In this document: one piece after another, positions 45,501 through 53,063 of the stretch
Layout: each line of letters starts with the position of its first letter
Position numbering within the stretch: position 1 is the stretch's first letter
The notes under the pieces: generated by a model
What the model was told of the DNA's origin: nothing
The model's database searches: none
The model's input: the letters and a program-made list of their open reading frames with translations, nothing else
Made by a program: the position numbers and the translations under genes
NCBI RefSeq assembly: GCF_050875635.1
Contig: NZ_JBPAOH010000024.1
Span: forward strand, 10,110-74,109
Direction: 5' to 3'
Origin: Hassallia sp050875635
Lineage (GTDB): Bacteria; Cyanobacteriota; Cyanobacteriia; Cyanobacteriales; Nostocaceae
Length of the DNA: 64,000 nucleotides

Positions 45501-45773
45501 CCACCAGAGTTAGAACTAGCACAAATCCGTCGCTTATTTCAGGTCTTCCAAGCAAACATCCAAGCGCGGCTGCGCTATCGTCCCCAACCATATACTGGAG
45601 CGATCGCCTTGTTTTGCGCTAGCGAACAACCTGAAGAAGTGACCGCAGACTCGTCTGGTGGTTGGGATACTCTGGCAATTGGAGGTTTAGAGAAACACTT
45701 AATTTATGGAGGACATTATCAGCTAATAAAAAGTTCCAAATTAGCAGAAAAACTTAAGATTTATCTAACTTAA
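39597..45773 (+). CDS. NRPS termination module C-A-KR-PCP-TE (keto acid activating)
   Basis: The protein has 2058 residues. The N-terminus (IEDIYELSPMQQGILFHSL) is a DCL-type C domain (about 5-430, HHLLLDG with His141/Asp146) suited to follow an epimerase. Residues 440-540 form a short A-subdomain-like piece ending ALPLTDTGEID. The adenylation core (about 640-1160) has LTSGSTGMPKG and resembles the CoA-ligase/AerB-like group more than amino-acid A domains. KR (about 1240-1650) has TGGLGGIG near 1405 and Tyr1543-A-A-A-Asn1547. A second A10-like motif, EEMPLTDSGEID, follows the KR. PCP Ser1734 lies in LGGHSLRA. TE (about 1785-2055) has Ser1863 in GWSLGG and His2040. This is the layout of modules that load an alpha-keto acid, reduce it to an alpha-hydroxy acid and give depsipeptides; the split extra subdomain recalls the pseudo-Asub of cereulide-type synthetases. 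The TE would release or cyclise the final chain. Confidence 0.9.
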   Translation: MDDIEDIYELSPMQQGILFHSLYEQGSGMYFHQLAWTLQGKLNRDAFKQAWHKVVARHAVLRTSFHWQELEKPLQVVHSTVELPWIDCSWRGLTPKELEEKRSAFLWADSQQGFHLDSSPLMRCALIQLESDGYEFVWSLHHLLLDGWSMAIVLKEVFQFYYAIAIGENLYLPPPTPFREYIAWLQQQDFSKAECFWQQSLQGFKMPTPLPCMKKSKSQEAYIEQDFNLTEVTTTALQSLARSNSLTLNTILQGTWALLLSCYSGESDVVFGVTVSGRPPSLSKVESMVGVSINTLPVRVQVLEEAELLPWLKKLQAQQVEQQQYSYMPLVEIQTLSEIPQGLPLFESIVIFQNYPVDTDTKQGDLKIGQIKGTGHTNYPLTVMVSPGSELSVRIKYDSDRFGSRTITSIRENLQGLLEAIATNQEQKIASFITKLRKKGKPLKLQQLEAALMSASEVEDCFLLERENTIVAYVVLSSKFTTPEKLNSYLQSQLPTYKQPDIYVQISALPLTDTGEIDEASLRCLPAIDEDLVQRWEKQLGDLPEIERVAVVVQPQTNSLPALHLSDLLPQTEDAAIYFTTVSGDGGSPALEPQAPIAKSRSHAISHGEPLRYPENLPRTLTELLQVTARTSNKNILYIQRDGSELFQSYGDLLTQAQRINALLKKLGLQPQDKVILQIKNPQDFIPAFWGCILGGFVPVPLAIAPTYSQVNNAVNKLHNAWQMLEKPIVLASKELVEAIASLSGLLGLENFQVESCDRLHEYDPDPSYHLSQPEDLAILLLTSGSTGMPKGVMLSHWNILSSVAATSQVSQFTQEDISLNWLPLDHPGPLIRCCIRCVFLGCEQIHAPTDVVLQQPLIWFDWLERYQVTNTWSPNFAFTLVNERSAEIKQRTWNLSAVRSLLNTAEPIVPQTAQRFWELFQPHQLSSQAMHSSWGMAETSSGVTFSDNFLSENSTSTFAELGLPIPGVSLRIVSGENQVLEEGIVGYLQVKGESVTQGYYNNSQLNGEVFTTDGWFATGDLGFLQAGRLTITGRQKDVIIINGANYYSHEIEAVVENIPDIEVSYTAAVSVERDKLAIFFSTPLIGKDLLLRQKLAEIQQQVVSQIGIKPDYLLPVEKTVIPKTSIGKIQRSQLCQQLEAGEFNYILKKVDILLENAKTIPDWFYRQVWQTKQVRKLTVSTGLTLIFIEPLGLGDYIAERLKQENQSCIKVSVGSVFGKISDDCYTINPEKAEDYHLLLESIAVKQKYIEQIIHLWNYSKYREISSLTELETAQNTGVYSILFLVQALAKVQGDRHPVKLLFISSYTQLTGATDEIAYEKSSVLGLLKTIPQEMPWLNCRHIDLCVDLEVNGDSILAEMQDITGEREVAYRKGQRLVPRLERVNWSGEFKQPLPFKTGGSYLITGGLGGIGVEIAKYLLENYHARLLLVGRTPLRAEKLAAFEQLQQLNGTVVYETVDICDRPGMEAIISAWGELDGIIHLAGVARESLLESETQTGLAASLRSKVAGTWVLHQLIKDNPDSIFINFSSVNGFFGGTTVGAYAAANSFIDAFSDYQRTRSSLHSYCFAWSMWDETGMSRGYQMKELSRDRGYYPIGKQQGIYAFLAGMSLEPTRSYIGIDGNNANIQRYQSECYSLEKLIAYFTGTVPAIPQPPCDRFGTPTTCQLQLVEEMPLTDSGEIDLHKLAGKIIPHKGERVAPRNDVEREIAKIWEDVLGVENVGIYDNFFQLGGHSLRALQVMYRLQNKFSVDLPLQNLFHTPNIAGLAATIGKQRQQPFSCLVPIQPKGNRSPFFCVHPVGGNVLCYADLARHLGDEQPFYGLQSVGLNGEQEPMTCVEDMATHYIKAIQTIQPTGPYYIGGWSLGGAIAFEMAQQLSVSGQEIALLALIDSYTPKVIEQVSEHRKHVLSQKSSDRALDDSTLASYYFAQDLGSLLGKELVVSLAQLQELELDAQLTYILEQARIAEVLPPELELAQIRRLFQVFQANIQARLRYRPQPYTGAIALFCASEQPEEVTADSSGGWDTLAIGGLEKHLIYGGHYQLIKSSKLAEKLKIYLT

Positions 45774-45910
45774 ATTAAAGGACAATGAATCCTGAGAAAA
45801 TTTGGTTCTATCGCTCTTTTTCTGAAGAGTTTCATTTGCATAAAATATAACTCTTGTGGGGATCGAACCCAAACAATTATTTACTTGAGAAAATTTTAGC
45901 TCTGAAAAAT

Positions 45911-47452
45911 ATGACAAACGGGCGTCAATTGTCTAACCAAGACTTGGAAACATTCCATCACAAAATTCAGGAAGCCAAGAATAAATATAATATCCCTGGT
46001 GTCGCCGTAACCATCGTACAGAACGACAAATTAATCTTTGACGAAGGCTTTGGCGTGCGGAACCTAGAGACGAAAGAACCGATGACCACAGAAACAATTT
46101 GTCCTCTGGGTTCAATGAGCAAATCATTGACAGCGCTGATGAATGCCACCCAAGTAGATGAGGGACATTTTACCTGGGATACGTATCTGAAAGACATTAG
46201 CCCCCTGTATCGGTTTCCTACGGACTTGCTTACAGAAACTTTGCAGGTGTATCACCTAATGAGTATGTCTAGTGGTCTGAGCGAGCCTACAAGTCCTTAC
46301 GACAATTACGGTCAATATGAAGAGAATGCCATTTACTGGAATGAGCAGTCTCCAGCATATGTAATGACATCTCTAGCAACTCCACAGATTCTTGGAGAAC
46401 CTGGGACAGTCTTTTATTACAACAACGAGGTGTATGCTAGTGCTGGTTATTTAAGCCCGTTGCAACAGGGTATAGAACCCTTTCAAATGCTTCAAGTTTA
46501 TAAAGACTTGATGTACAAAAAGGTTTTTCATCCAATTGGAATGAAAAGCACCTACATCACATCAGACCTCTCTTGCATCAGTGACAATTATGCTGTCAGT
46601 TACGGACTGCAATGCCAAAATGGAGAGCTTAAGCCACTGGAAATGGCGGCAACGAGCGTTAATAACATTAACGGACTTGCTCCAGCCGGTCAAATTGTTT
46701 CAAACGCTAAAGATCTGAGTCTTTATGCCAGGATGCTGTTGAATTCTGGCATTGCTCCAAACAGCGAATATCGCGTGGTCAGCACCCAAAATTTGCAGGA
46801 ACTTTGGAAACCTCGCATTGACACAAAGGGTGGAATTCCAGGTCTTACCAATGATATTGACTATGGTCTAGGCTGGGAAATCGATGAAATCACTTGCAAC
46901 GGTCACAAGTTTGAAGTTTACTGTCATGGTGGGTTTTTGCCAGCCTGGTTATCCTGGATACAAGTAGTCCCAGACTCGAACGTCGGGTTGGTGATTCTCA
47001 CTAATAATGCGTTTGGTCGATATATGGCACTGGAAATGGGACAAGAATTGCTCAAGTTAGTTTACGGTGAAGATTTAAAATTCAATGTCGATGTTTACTA
47101 CTATTACCAAAAAGCAATTAGCGACGCAATAGAAGGTCAGGGTAGCCCTCCTGCTTCTTATACAGTAAAACGAGATGATGTTGCTCCAATCCTTGGTAAC
47201 TATCAGGGGGGCTGGACTGTGGAAATTGACAAGAATAATTACCTCCTGGTGTCTAAAACAGGATGGATTTATTATTTATATCCCTCTCAAGCCGGCTCAA
47301 TTTCAAAAGGAAAAAATGAATTCATCGTCTGGGCATCCAACGACAGCGAATCGTTGGACAAAGACAAAAACCAAGTTGAGTTCTACATTGACTCTGTATG
47401 GGGAGTCACTATGATATCTGGGATGGGAGAAGTGAAACGCTGGGCGGTATAA
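45911..47452 (+). CDS. PBP/beta-lactamase-fold serine hydrolase 3
   Basis: The ATG at 45911 (513 residues) is preferred over an upstream in-frame TTG because alignment with the paralogues begins here. Motifs are S68-M-S-K71, Tyr170-N-N172 and H339-G-G. The beta-rich second domain begins near ILGNYQGGWTVEID. It has no signal peptide and no MQLD tail; it ends with the second domain. It follows the TE-containing NRPS by about 140 bases. The most likely role is in trans peptide release or editing in this pathway. It is more distant from hydrolases 1 and 2 than they are from each other and nearer to hydrolase 4. Confidence 0.83.
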   Translation: MTNGRQLSNQDLETFHHKIQEAKNKYNIPGVAVTIVQNDKLIFDEGFGVRNLETKEPMTTETICPLGSMSKSLTALMNATQVDEGHFTWDTYLKDISPLYRFPTDLLTETLQVYHLMSMSSGLSEPTSPYDNYGQYEENAIYWNEQSPAYVMTSLATPQILGEPGTVFYYNNEVYASAGYLSPLQQGIEPFQMLQVYKDLMYKKVFHPIGMKSTYITSDLSCISDNYAVSYGLQCQNGELKPLEMAATSVNNINGLAPAGQIVSNAKDLSLYARMLLNSGIAPNSEYRVVSTQNLQELWKPRIDTKGGIPGLTNDIDYGLGWEIDEITCNGHKFEVYCHGGFLPAWLSWIQVVPDSNVGLVILTNNAFGRYMALEMGQELLKLVYGEDLKFNVDVYYYYQKAISDAIEGQGSPPASYTVKRDDVAPILGNYQGGWTVEIDKNNYLLVSKTGWIYYLYPSQAGSISKGKNEFIVWASNDSESLDKDKNQVEFYIDSVWGVTMISGMGEVKRWAV

Positions 47453-47515
47453 TATGATTCTTGTTAGCTCCAAGTACTTTGCGACCGAGAAATAATACTA
47501 TAAAAGGACATTAGA

Positions 47516-49123
47516 ATGACGAACAACACCCCAAGCAAGTTCTATGACGTTGTATCATTAAATCAATTGAACGAATTTGAGATAAATTTCAAAGAACGAG
47601 TAAAACAAGAAGAATATCAGGTTCCTGGTGCTGCATTTGCGATCGTGCATGGAAACGATTTAATTGTAGCTTCTGGTCATGGCGTGCGGGACTTAAAAAC
47701 ACACGCTCCAGTTACTCGAGAAACTCTTTTCCCGATCGGTTCAATGAGCAAATCGATGACCGCCGTAATGAATGCCACCCAGGTGGAAGCCGGGATATTT
47801 GGTTGGGAAACATTGGTGAAGGACATTAGCCCGCACTTTAAATTTGCCAATCGGGAAACCACAGAAAAACTACAGGTGAAGCACTTGATCGGGATGCGTT
47901 CCGGCATACGAGATCCGATCGGTCCTAACAACGGTGAAAATGACAAATATTGGGAGGGACAGTCAGCACCGTATGTAATTAGAACCTTGGCAAATGCACC
48001 TTTTGAGGCAATGCCGGGAGAAAAATTTCACTACGGGAACGAATGTTATGCCAGCACGGGTTACTTATCTCCGTTGAAGCAGGGTGTAGATGCATCGCAA
48101 TTGCTGCAAGAATACAATAATTTGATGCATAAGCATATCTTTGCACCGATTGGTATGACAAAGACCTGCATAACACCAATTTGTTCAAGCATTAGTGACA
48201 ACTATGCAGCTAGTTACGGACTCGATACTAGCAATGGGCAAGCCAGCCAGATGAAAGAAGTTCCCATTAGCATTAGTAATGTTAGTGGCATCGCGCCTTC
48301 AGGTCAAGTAGTCTCAAATGTTATAGACTTGAGTCTTTATGCCAGGATGCTGTTAAACAAGGGTGTTACCATTGATGGAGTGCGAATCCTCAGCGAAGAA
48401 AGTGTTGACAAGCTTTGGAATGACACAATTGATGCTCCTGGGTTCCCCGGTCTGACTAAGGTAACTAAATATGGTCTGGGTTGGGAGATCCAAGAAGTTA
48501 ACCTAACAAACCCAGACCGCAAAATTCAGGCGATCGCTCATGGCGGTCTTCTTCCCTCTTGGGTATCTTGGCTGATGGTAGTTCCGGATATAAATGCAGG
48601 ATTGATTATCCTCACTAATAGCTGGTCTGGTTTCTACTTAATATTTGACGCGGCGAAGGAGTTTCTCAAATGGTTTTACCCAGACCACTTGGATGAATCG
48701 CAATTCATCGATTATCGTTCAGAATACCTGAAATACATCCAGAGATCGCCGAAGCAAATTCAGGAGAAAGTATCATCATATACAGTTAAACCCGACGAAG
48801 TTCAACCACTGTTAGGGAACTACCAGGGGGGCTGGAACTTAGAAGTGAACCAGGATAATCAATTGGTTTTGTTTAAGACAGGATGGGTTTTTTACCTGTT
48901 TCCTAGCAAAGCGGGTCAACACAATTACATTATCGGAGCCAGCAACGACACTTCATATCTGAATCCCGATCATCTGGATGATGAACGAAATAAGATCGGC
49001 TTTTCCATTGACCCCGTAACCGAGCAGGTGACTATGACTTCATCAATGGGCACGGTTACCAAATTAGTTGAACCTGACAATTCAATTAGACCGACCCCAC
49101 TCAAGCTGTGGCTTGCCCTTTAG
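47516..49123 (+). CDS. PBP/beta-lactamase-fold serine hydrolase 4
   Basis: The protein has 535 residues and starts 7 bases after AAAGGA. Motifs are S76-M-S-K79, Tyr173-G-N175 and H342-G-G; the middle residue of the Tyr motif differs from the other three copies. The second domain starts at LLGNYQGGWNLEVN. There is no signal peptide and no MQLD tail. The final codons lie in a 37-bp direct repeat whose second copy is downstream of the stop (49133-49169), so the C-terminus may have been trimmed or extended by that duplication. It forms a tandem pair with hydrolase 3, 63 bases apart. Confidence 0.83.
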   Translation: MTNNTPSKFYDVVSLNQLNEFEINFKERVKQEEYQVPGAAFAIVHGNDLIVASGHGVRDLKTHAPVTRETLFPIGSMSKSMTAVMNATQVEAGIFGWETLVKDISPHFKFANRETTEKLQVKHLIGMRSGIRDPIGPNNGENDKYWEGQSAPYVIRTLANAPFEAMPGEKFHYGNECYASTGYLSPLKQGVDASQLLQEYNNLMHKHIFAPIGMTKTCITPICSSISDNYAASYGLDTSNGQASQMKEVPISISNVSGIAPSGQVVSNVIDLSLYARMLLNKGVTIDGVRILSEESVDKLWNDTIDAPGFPGLTKVTKYGLGWEIQEVNLTNPDRKIQAIAHGGLLPSWVSWLMVVPDINAGLIILTNSWSGFYLIFDAAKEFLKWFYPDHLDESQFIDYRSEYLKYIQRSPKQIQEKVSSYTVKPDEVQPLLGNYQGGWNLEVNQDNQLVLFKTGWVFYLFPSKAGQHNYIIGASNDTSYLNPDHLDDERNKIGFSIDPVTEQVTMTSSMGTVTKLVEPDNSIRPTPLKLWLAL

Positions 49124-49169
49124 CCCCCTCAAGTTACCAAATTAGTTGAATTTGACAATTCAATTAGAC
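49055..49169 (+). repeat. 37-bp direct repeat across the end of hydrolase 4
   Basis: GTTACCAAATTAGTTGAA begins both copies (49055-49091 and 49133-49169), which differ at two bases. The first is inside the coding sequence and the second lies 9 bases past the stop. Confidence 0.85.
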
Positions 49170-49622
49170 TGCATTGAAAAGCATTTTTTTGAAGTAAGCG
49201 GTTCCACATTTACTTGCTTGACTGGCTTGGTTCACTCTCGAAAATTAAATGTGGAGCTGATTACACTTCTATTATAGTTCGCACGGGCAGTGCGCGGGCG
49301 GGCGATCGCGTTCAATATCATCAAAAAATCAGGTTTGAATGCCTGAAATTCATACCCCATATTTGGTATTTTTTGTCAATGCGTAAATTCTAGTAGCTTG
49401 AGTTTGTATTGCTCTTAACTTCATCAAAAAAGCTCAGTTTCTGACCGTGCATAGTATATCCAAAAAACAATTATTTACGTTTGAAACATTTTAGCTAACT
49501 AAAAATAGTGAAATAGATTAAATTTTGAGAAAATAAGACGAGCGAAGCTTGACAATATGATTCTTGTTGGCTTTAATATTTTGAGTCTGAGAAATAATAT
49601 TATATCTGTAAACCCAAATATA
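49170..49622. other. Intergenic region with copies of upstream leader sequences
   Basis: AAACAATTATTTAC followed by TTTTAGCT at about 49467-49497 resembles the leader of hydrolase 3 (45869-45901). AATATGATTCTTGTT and GAGAAATAATA at 49553-49600 resemble the leader of hydrolase 4 (47451-47502). These look like duplicated promoter or leader pieces. No gene is seen. Confidence 0.55.
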
Positions 49623-50792
49623 ATGAAGTTCAAAATAAAAAGCTTGTTGCAAAGCATAGGATTTTGCCTGAGCCTGATATGCTTCTATCTAATTCAACTT
49701 GCCCCAACCGTAGCCGCAGATATGCCAAGCGATTTTAGTTCAAATTTGTTTGAGGCTAACTCGCTTAACACTGGCAACACCTATCTAATGGATAAACATG
49801 CTTGGACATTATTTGCCAAATTAAGTCAGAAAGCACCAATACAATGTCGTGATGCCAATAATATTGAAACTAATAACACTATTTGGGAAACTTGGGCAGA
49901 TAACGCTGAGACGTTCCCAGGTAGTCAACCAAAATGGCCTGAAGTATGTGGTACTGCGGAAAAACCCCGTTTAAAGGTACTTAGAGAGCGCAGCATTAAC
50001 TTATTTGTTAAAGACGCAGAAAAACAGATAATTCCCGGAGTCGAATTTGTGAGTTCTTCAGTAGAAGAAGTCCGTCGTAACCGTGCCACCTTTGATTATA
50101 TTGTTAATAACGAACTCTGGAATTTGGATGGTTTGGTCAAGGCATATGCTAGTGATGAAAAAATTGAGTTTCCTGCTGATGCTATTGAATTAAAAGCTGA
50201 TTGGGTGCAAATCCGCTCTTCAGAAAAGAATAAATATCACTGGAATTACACTCAAGATGGAACTCTAGTTGGTTTGCGGGCGATGCACATTATTACCAAA
50301 GAGTTGCCAAACTGGTTCTGGGCGACCTTTGAATGGGTTGATAATCTAGGACGCTGCGATTACATCGGCTGTGTCGATAACTTTGGGGTAACTCCGCATA
50401 TCGTCAAACCGAACAATACGATAAATCTCAAATATGCTCCCGAACAATTAACCCCAGAACTGGAAAAATTGTTTGCTGCTTACGGACTAACAGGAAAATG
50501 GGGCGAGCAATTTAAGAACTACCGCCTGAGAGGAACTCAAATCAACTTTATTGATTCTACAGGAAACCCCACATTGTTAGGCAATTCAATCACAGAACAG
50601 AACGCTGTATTTGGCTCTTCGTGTATAACTTGCCACGCGCAGGCAAGGATTGATGCTTCTGGTCATTTGACAAAAGTTTTTACATTAGTTGGAGCACCTC
50701 AGCCTGAATTGTTTGAAAAATTCAAATCAACGGGCTTTGTTTGGTCAATCCCATTGTGTGTAAACAAACCTTGGGCTTGTCAGCACCAATGA
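49623..50792 (+). CDS. Exported c-type cytochrome-like protein, single CxxCH
   Basis: The start at 49623 gives a clear signal peptide (MKFKIKSLLQS, a hydrophobic core, then TVAAD), whereas the upstream ATG at 49557 lies in duplicated leader sequence. The mature protein of about 355 residues has one heme-c motif, C334-I-T-C337-H338, near the C-terminus. The rest (for example NYTQDGTLVGLRAMHIITKE) matches no family I can name. Two Cys residues in GRCDYIGCVDN may form a disulfide. It is periplasmic or lumenal. Its place beside the hydrolases and exporter suggests an oxidative or export-linked role, but this is only by position. Confidence 0.65.
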   Translation: MKFKIKSLLQSIGFCLSLICFYLIQLAPTVAADMPSDFSSNLFEANSLNTGNTYLMDKHAWTLFAKLSQKAPIQCRDANNIETNNTIWETWADNAETFPGSQPKWPEVCGTAEKPRLKVLRERSINLFVKDAEKQIIPGVEFVSSSVEEVRRNRATFDYIVNNELWNLDGLVKAYASDEKIEFPADAIELKADWVQIRSSEKNKYHWNYTQDGTLVGLRAMHIITKELPNWFWATFEWVDNLGRCDYIGCVDNFGVTPHIVKPNNTINLKYAPEQLTPELEKLFAAYGLTGKWGEQFKNYRLRGTQINFIDSTGNPTLLGNSITEQNAVFGSSCITCHAQARIDASGHLTKVFTLVGAPQPELFEKFKSTGFVWSIPLCVNKPWACQHQ

Positions 50793-50832
50793 AATACCGA
50801 ACATCAGCTGTATCATATCTTTCTCGAACTTT

Positions 50833-50935
50833 GTTTTTGTGTATCATTCACAATATCTACGCAAACAGAACTGTCGGTAGTTTAAAATGGGTAGTGCCCA
50901 TCTTACATTTACAGCATCAGCGTAAGTCCTGATAT
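50833..50935 (+). repeat. Right copy of the inverted repeat flanking the cluster
   Basis: It matches the reverse complement of 3791-3905 (see there). It lies in the gap between the cytochrome-like gene and the MFS gene, which has no other visible content. Confidence 0.7.
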
Positions 50936-51126
50936 ATTTAAGGTCGAATCGCGGCATCCAATTAGCTTTCTTTATCCAGAAACCTGTATTAATGTACTAT
51001 TTAAGTAGCTGCACGCAATTAATTACACAAAATCGGGGCTGAAATTCTTGCTTAGTAAAGAATCAGTATGTAATTAATTCTGTTGGGTTACTTATTTACA
51101 GATGTAAAAGATTTACAAAGCCAAAA

Positions 51127-52455
51127 ATGAAAGTTTTCATCCTCATCTGGTTCGGTCAGCTAATCTCCTTGATTGGTTCCAATCTTACCAGCTTTGCCTT
51201 GGGAGTAAGAGTTTATCAAAACACAGGGTCTGTGACGCAGTTCGCCCTGATCACTATGTGCGCGGCTCTACCTCTAGTGGTGGTTTCTCCTATAGCTGGC
51301 ACTCTAGTAGATCGGTGGAGCAGGCGCTGGACGATGATTCTTAGTGATTGTGGTAGCGGTATGTGTACGGTGGCGATCGCTCTTTTGGTAGCCACTGGCA
51401 CGCTTCAAATCTGGCACATATATTTGATTGCAGCGCTAAATTCCTTATTTAGTGCTTTCCAATGGCCTGCTTATACCGCCGCAACTACCCTGTTAGTTCC
51501 CAAAGAACAGTTGAGTCGCGCCACTGGCATGGTTCAGTCAGCAGAAGGCATCGCTCAAATTTTATCTCCGGCGATCGCTGGTGTTCTTTTAGTAACAATA
51601 GGGTTGCGGGGTATTATTTTCCTCGACCTCTCTACTTTCGGTTTTGCGCTATTAACGTTACTTTTTGTCCGGTTTCCAGAGTTGGAGACCTCTAAGGAAG
51701 AAATTAGCATAAAAGCGCTGGGGGAAGAATTACTCTACGGCTTAACCTACATTACCACCAGACCCGGGTTAGTCGGAATACTGATTTTTTTCTCGGTGAT
51801 TAACTTGTTTGTGGGATTAATAACTGTCTTGTTCCCTCCTCTAGTACTAGAGTTGTTCTCTCCTGTGGTGTTGGGTACTGTCGAGTCGATTAGCGGCATG
51901 GGTATGCTCGCGGGTAGCTTGCTGATGATTATTTGGAAAGGTCCAGCTTACCGCATTAATACTGTATTTGGCGTTGCTATATTCATGGCGGTATCTATTA
52001 TGGCTGTGGGATTACACAGTTCCATATTCTTTCTAAGTATTGGTGGTTTTCTTTTCTTATTTGGTTCCCCAGTTATCCGTGCTTGTCTCCAAGTCATCTG
52101 GCAAACAAAAGTTGCACCCGAGGTTCAAGGAAGAGTTTTTGCCCTTAGACGAATGATAACCCAGTCATGTATACCCTTGGCGGCTCTCTTGGCTGGACCT
52201 TTAGATGACTATATTTTTGAACCCTTAATGAGTCCTGATGGTCCCTTAGCAGCAAGCCTTGGACAAATCATTGGCGTAGGAACAGGTCGCGGCATCGATC
52301 TTTTGTTGATCTTCATGGGCTTGTCGATGATATTGACAACCTTTTTGGCATACCTCTATCCTCCTCTGCGGCTTGTTGAAAGCCAACTGCCTGATGTCCC
52401 TTCTTCTGGGGAGCCCGAGATCGAGCCACGCCCAGACCCATTAGTGACAGGTTAA
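51127..52455 (+). CDS. MFS transporter, EntS/MFS_3-like exporter
   Basis: The 442-residue protein has about 10-12 hydrophobic helices. The family motif after helix 2 reads GTLVDRWSRRWTMILSD, which matches the MFS loop 2-3 signature, and AEGIAQILSPAIAGVLL is typical of the EntS/macrolide-type group. Such exporters are common in cyanobacterial NRPS loci and would export the finished product or a precursor. Fur-like sites elsewhere in the locus make siderophore-type export a possibility, not a conclusion. The C-terminal 25 residues are polar and Pro-rich. Confidence 0.88.
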   Translation: MKVFILIWFGQLISLIGSNLTSFALGVRVYQNTGSVTQFALITMCAALPLVVVSPIAGTLVDRWSRRWTMILSDCGSGMCTVAIALLVATGTLQIWHIYLIAALNSLFSAFQWPAYTAATTLLVPKEQLSRATGMVQSAEGIAQILSPAIAGVLLVTIGLRGIIFLDLSTFGFALLTLLFVRFPELETSKEEISIKALGEELLYGLTYITTRPGLVGILIFFSVINLFVGLITVLFPPLVLELFSPVVLGTVESISGMGMLAGSLLMIIWKGPAYRINTVFGVAIFMAVSIMAVGLHSSIFFLSIGGFLFLFGSPVIRACLQVIWQTKVAPEVQGRVFALRRMITQSCIPLAALLAGPLDDYIFEPLMSPDGPLAASLGQIIGVGTGRGIDLLLIFMGLSMILTTFLAYLYPPLRLVESQLPDVPSSGEPEIEPRPDPLVTG

Positions 52456-52480
52456 GAAAGTGGAGCAAATGTCAACAAAC

Positions 52481-52505
52481 AATTCGCAGTTCGCAATTCG
52501 CAATT
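52481..52505. repeat. Heptamer repeat ATTCGCA
   Basis: Three and a half copies of ATTCGCA/GTTCGCA follow the MFS gene. This is a typical short cyanobacterial heptamer repeat. Confidence 0.8.
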
Positions 52506-52569
52506 TGGTAGTGCTAAAGAAGTAATGATGGTAAAGTGGCACTAACTACTATCACCTCTATTGACAACA

Positions 52570-52662
52570 ATGCCCATCTATCCCAATTGCACTTTCTCTC
52601 AAACTGTCAAAAACGGTCGTATTCATCACGGAAAACACCCGCAGAAGAAGGTGATTGACTAA
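52570..52662 (+). pseudogene. IS1-family transposase, N-terminal fragment
   Basis: The 30-codon ORF MPIYPNCTFSQTVKNGRIHH ends in a premature TAA. It resembles the zinc-finger start of cyanobacterial IS1 transposases (xxCPxC..xxxVKNGRIHNGK), with the first Cys replaced. GGTAGTG at 52506 could be the left terminus of the element. Confidence 0.6.
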
Positions 52663-52679
52663 ATTTTTAAATCGCTGGA

Positions 52680-53063
52680 CATTTCCGGGGCATATGTTGA
52701 AAAGCGCCTAAAATTAGTTTGTTCTGTAAGAGCTAATGTCAGCTTGCGATACTGAACGAAATACCAAATTGCGCCAATGTGAGAATGACTTGGTTCGTCG
52801 CACCAGACGAGACACTTGCTGCCGTAGCGTGTTGTTGAAGCGCTCAATGTAACTTGTTTTAGCCGTCTGTTTACCAACTGCCCGATGTCGCTTTTTTGGT
52901 AAAACAGTCTGATAAGCTTTCTTTGAAATCCGTAGATGCGATTGCACGCTAGCGATAGACCGCAGGCAGTTTCATCCCGCGCACCAATATAAACCCCGGC
53001 AATTTCACAGCAACCAACATCAATCGCTTTCCCTACCCACTGTTTATTACGTTTGTTGTCCAC
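52680..53063 (-). pseudogene. IS1-family transposase, C-terminal fragment with frameshifts
   Basis: On the minus strand one frame reads QWVGKAIDVGCCEIAGVYIG, a second reads TSYIERFNNTLRQQVSRLVR, and the first resumes with HIGAIWYFVQY. Together they spell the DDE-containing half of an IS1 transposase broken by at least two frameshifts. It lies tail-to-tail with the N-terminal fragment on the other strand, so two copies or an inversion are involved. It stops 69 bases before the next NRPS start. Confidence 0.75.

Noticed and set aside
52659..53063. 134-residue intact minus-strand gene
   Set aside because: It joins different frames of an IS1 transposase; the real protein sequence jumps to another frame at about 52714-52947.
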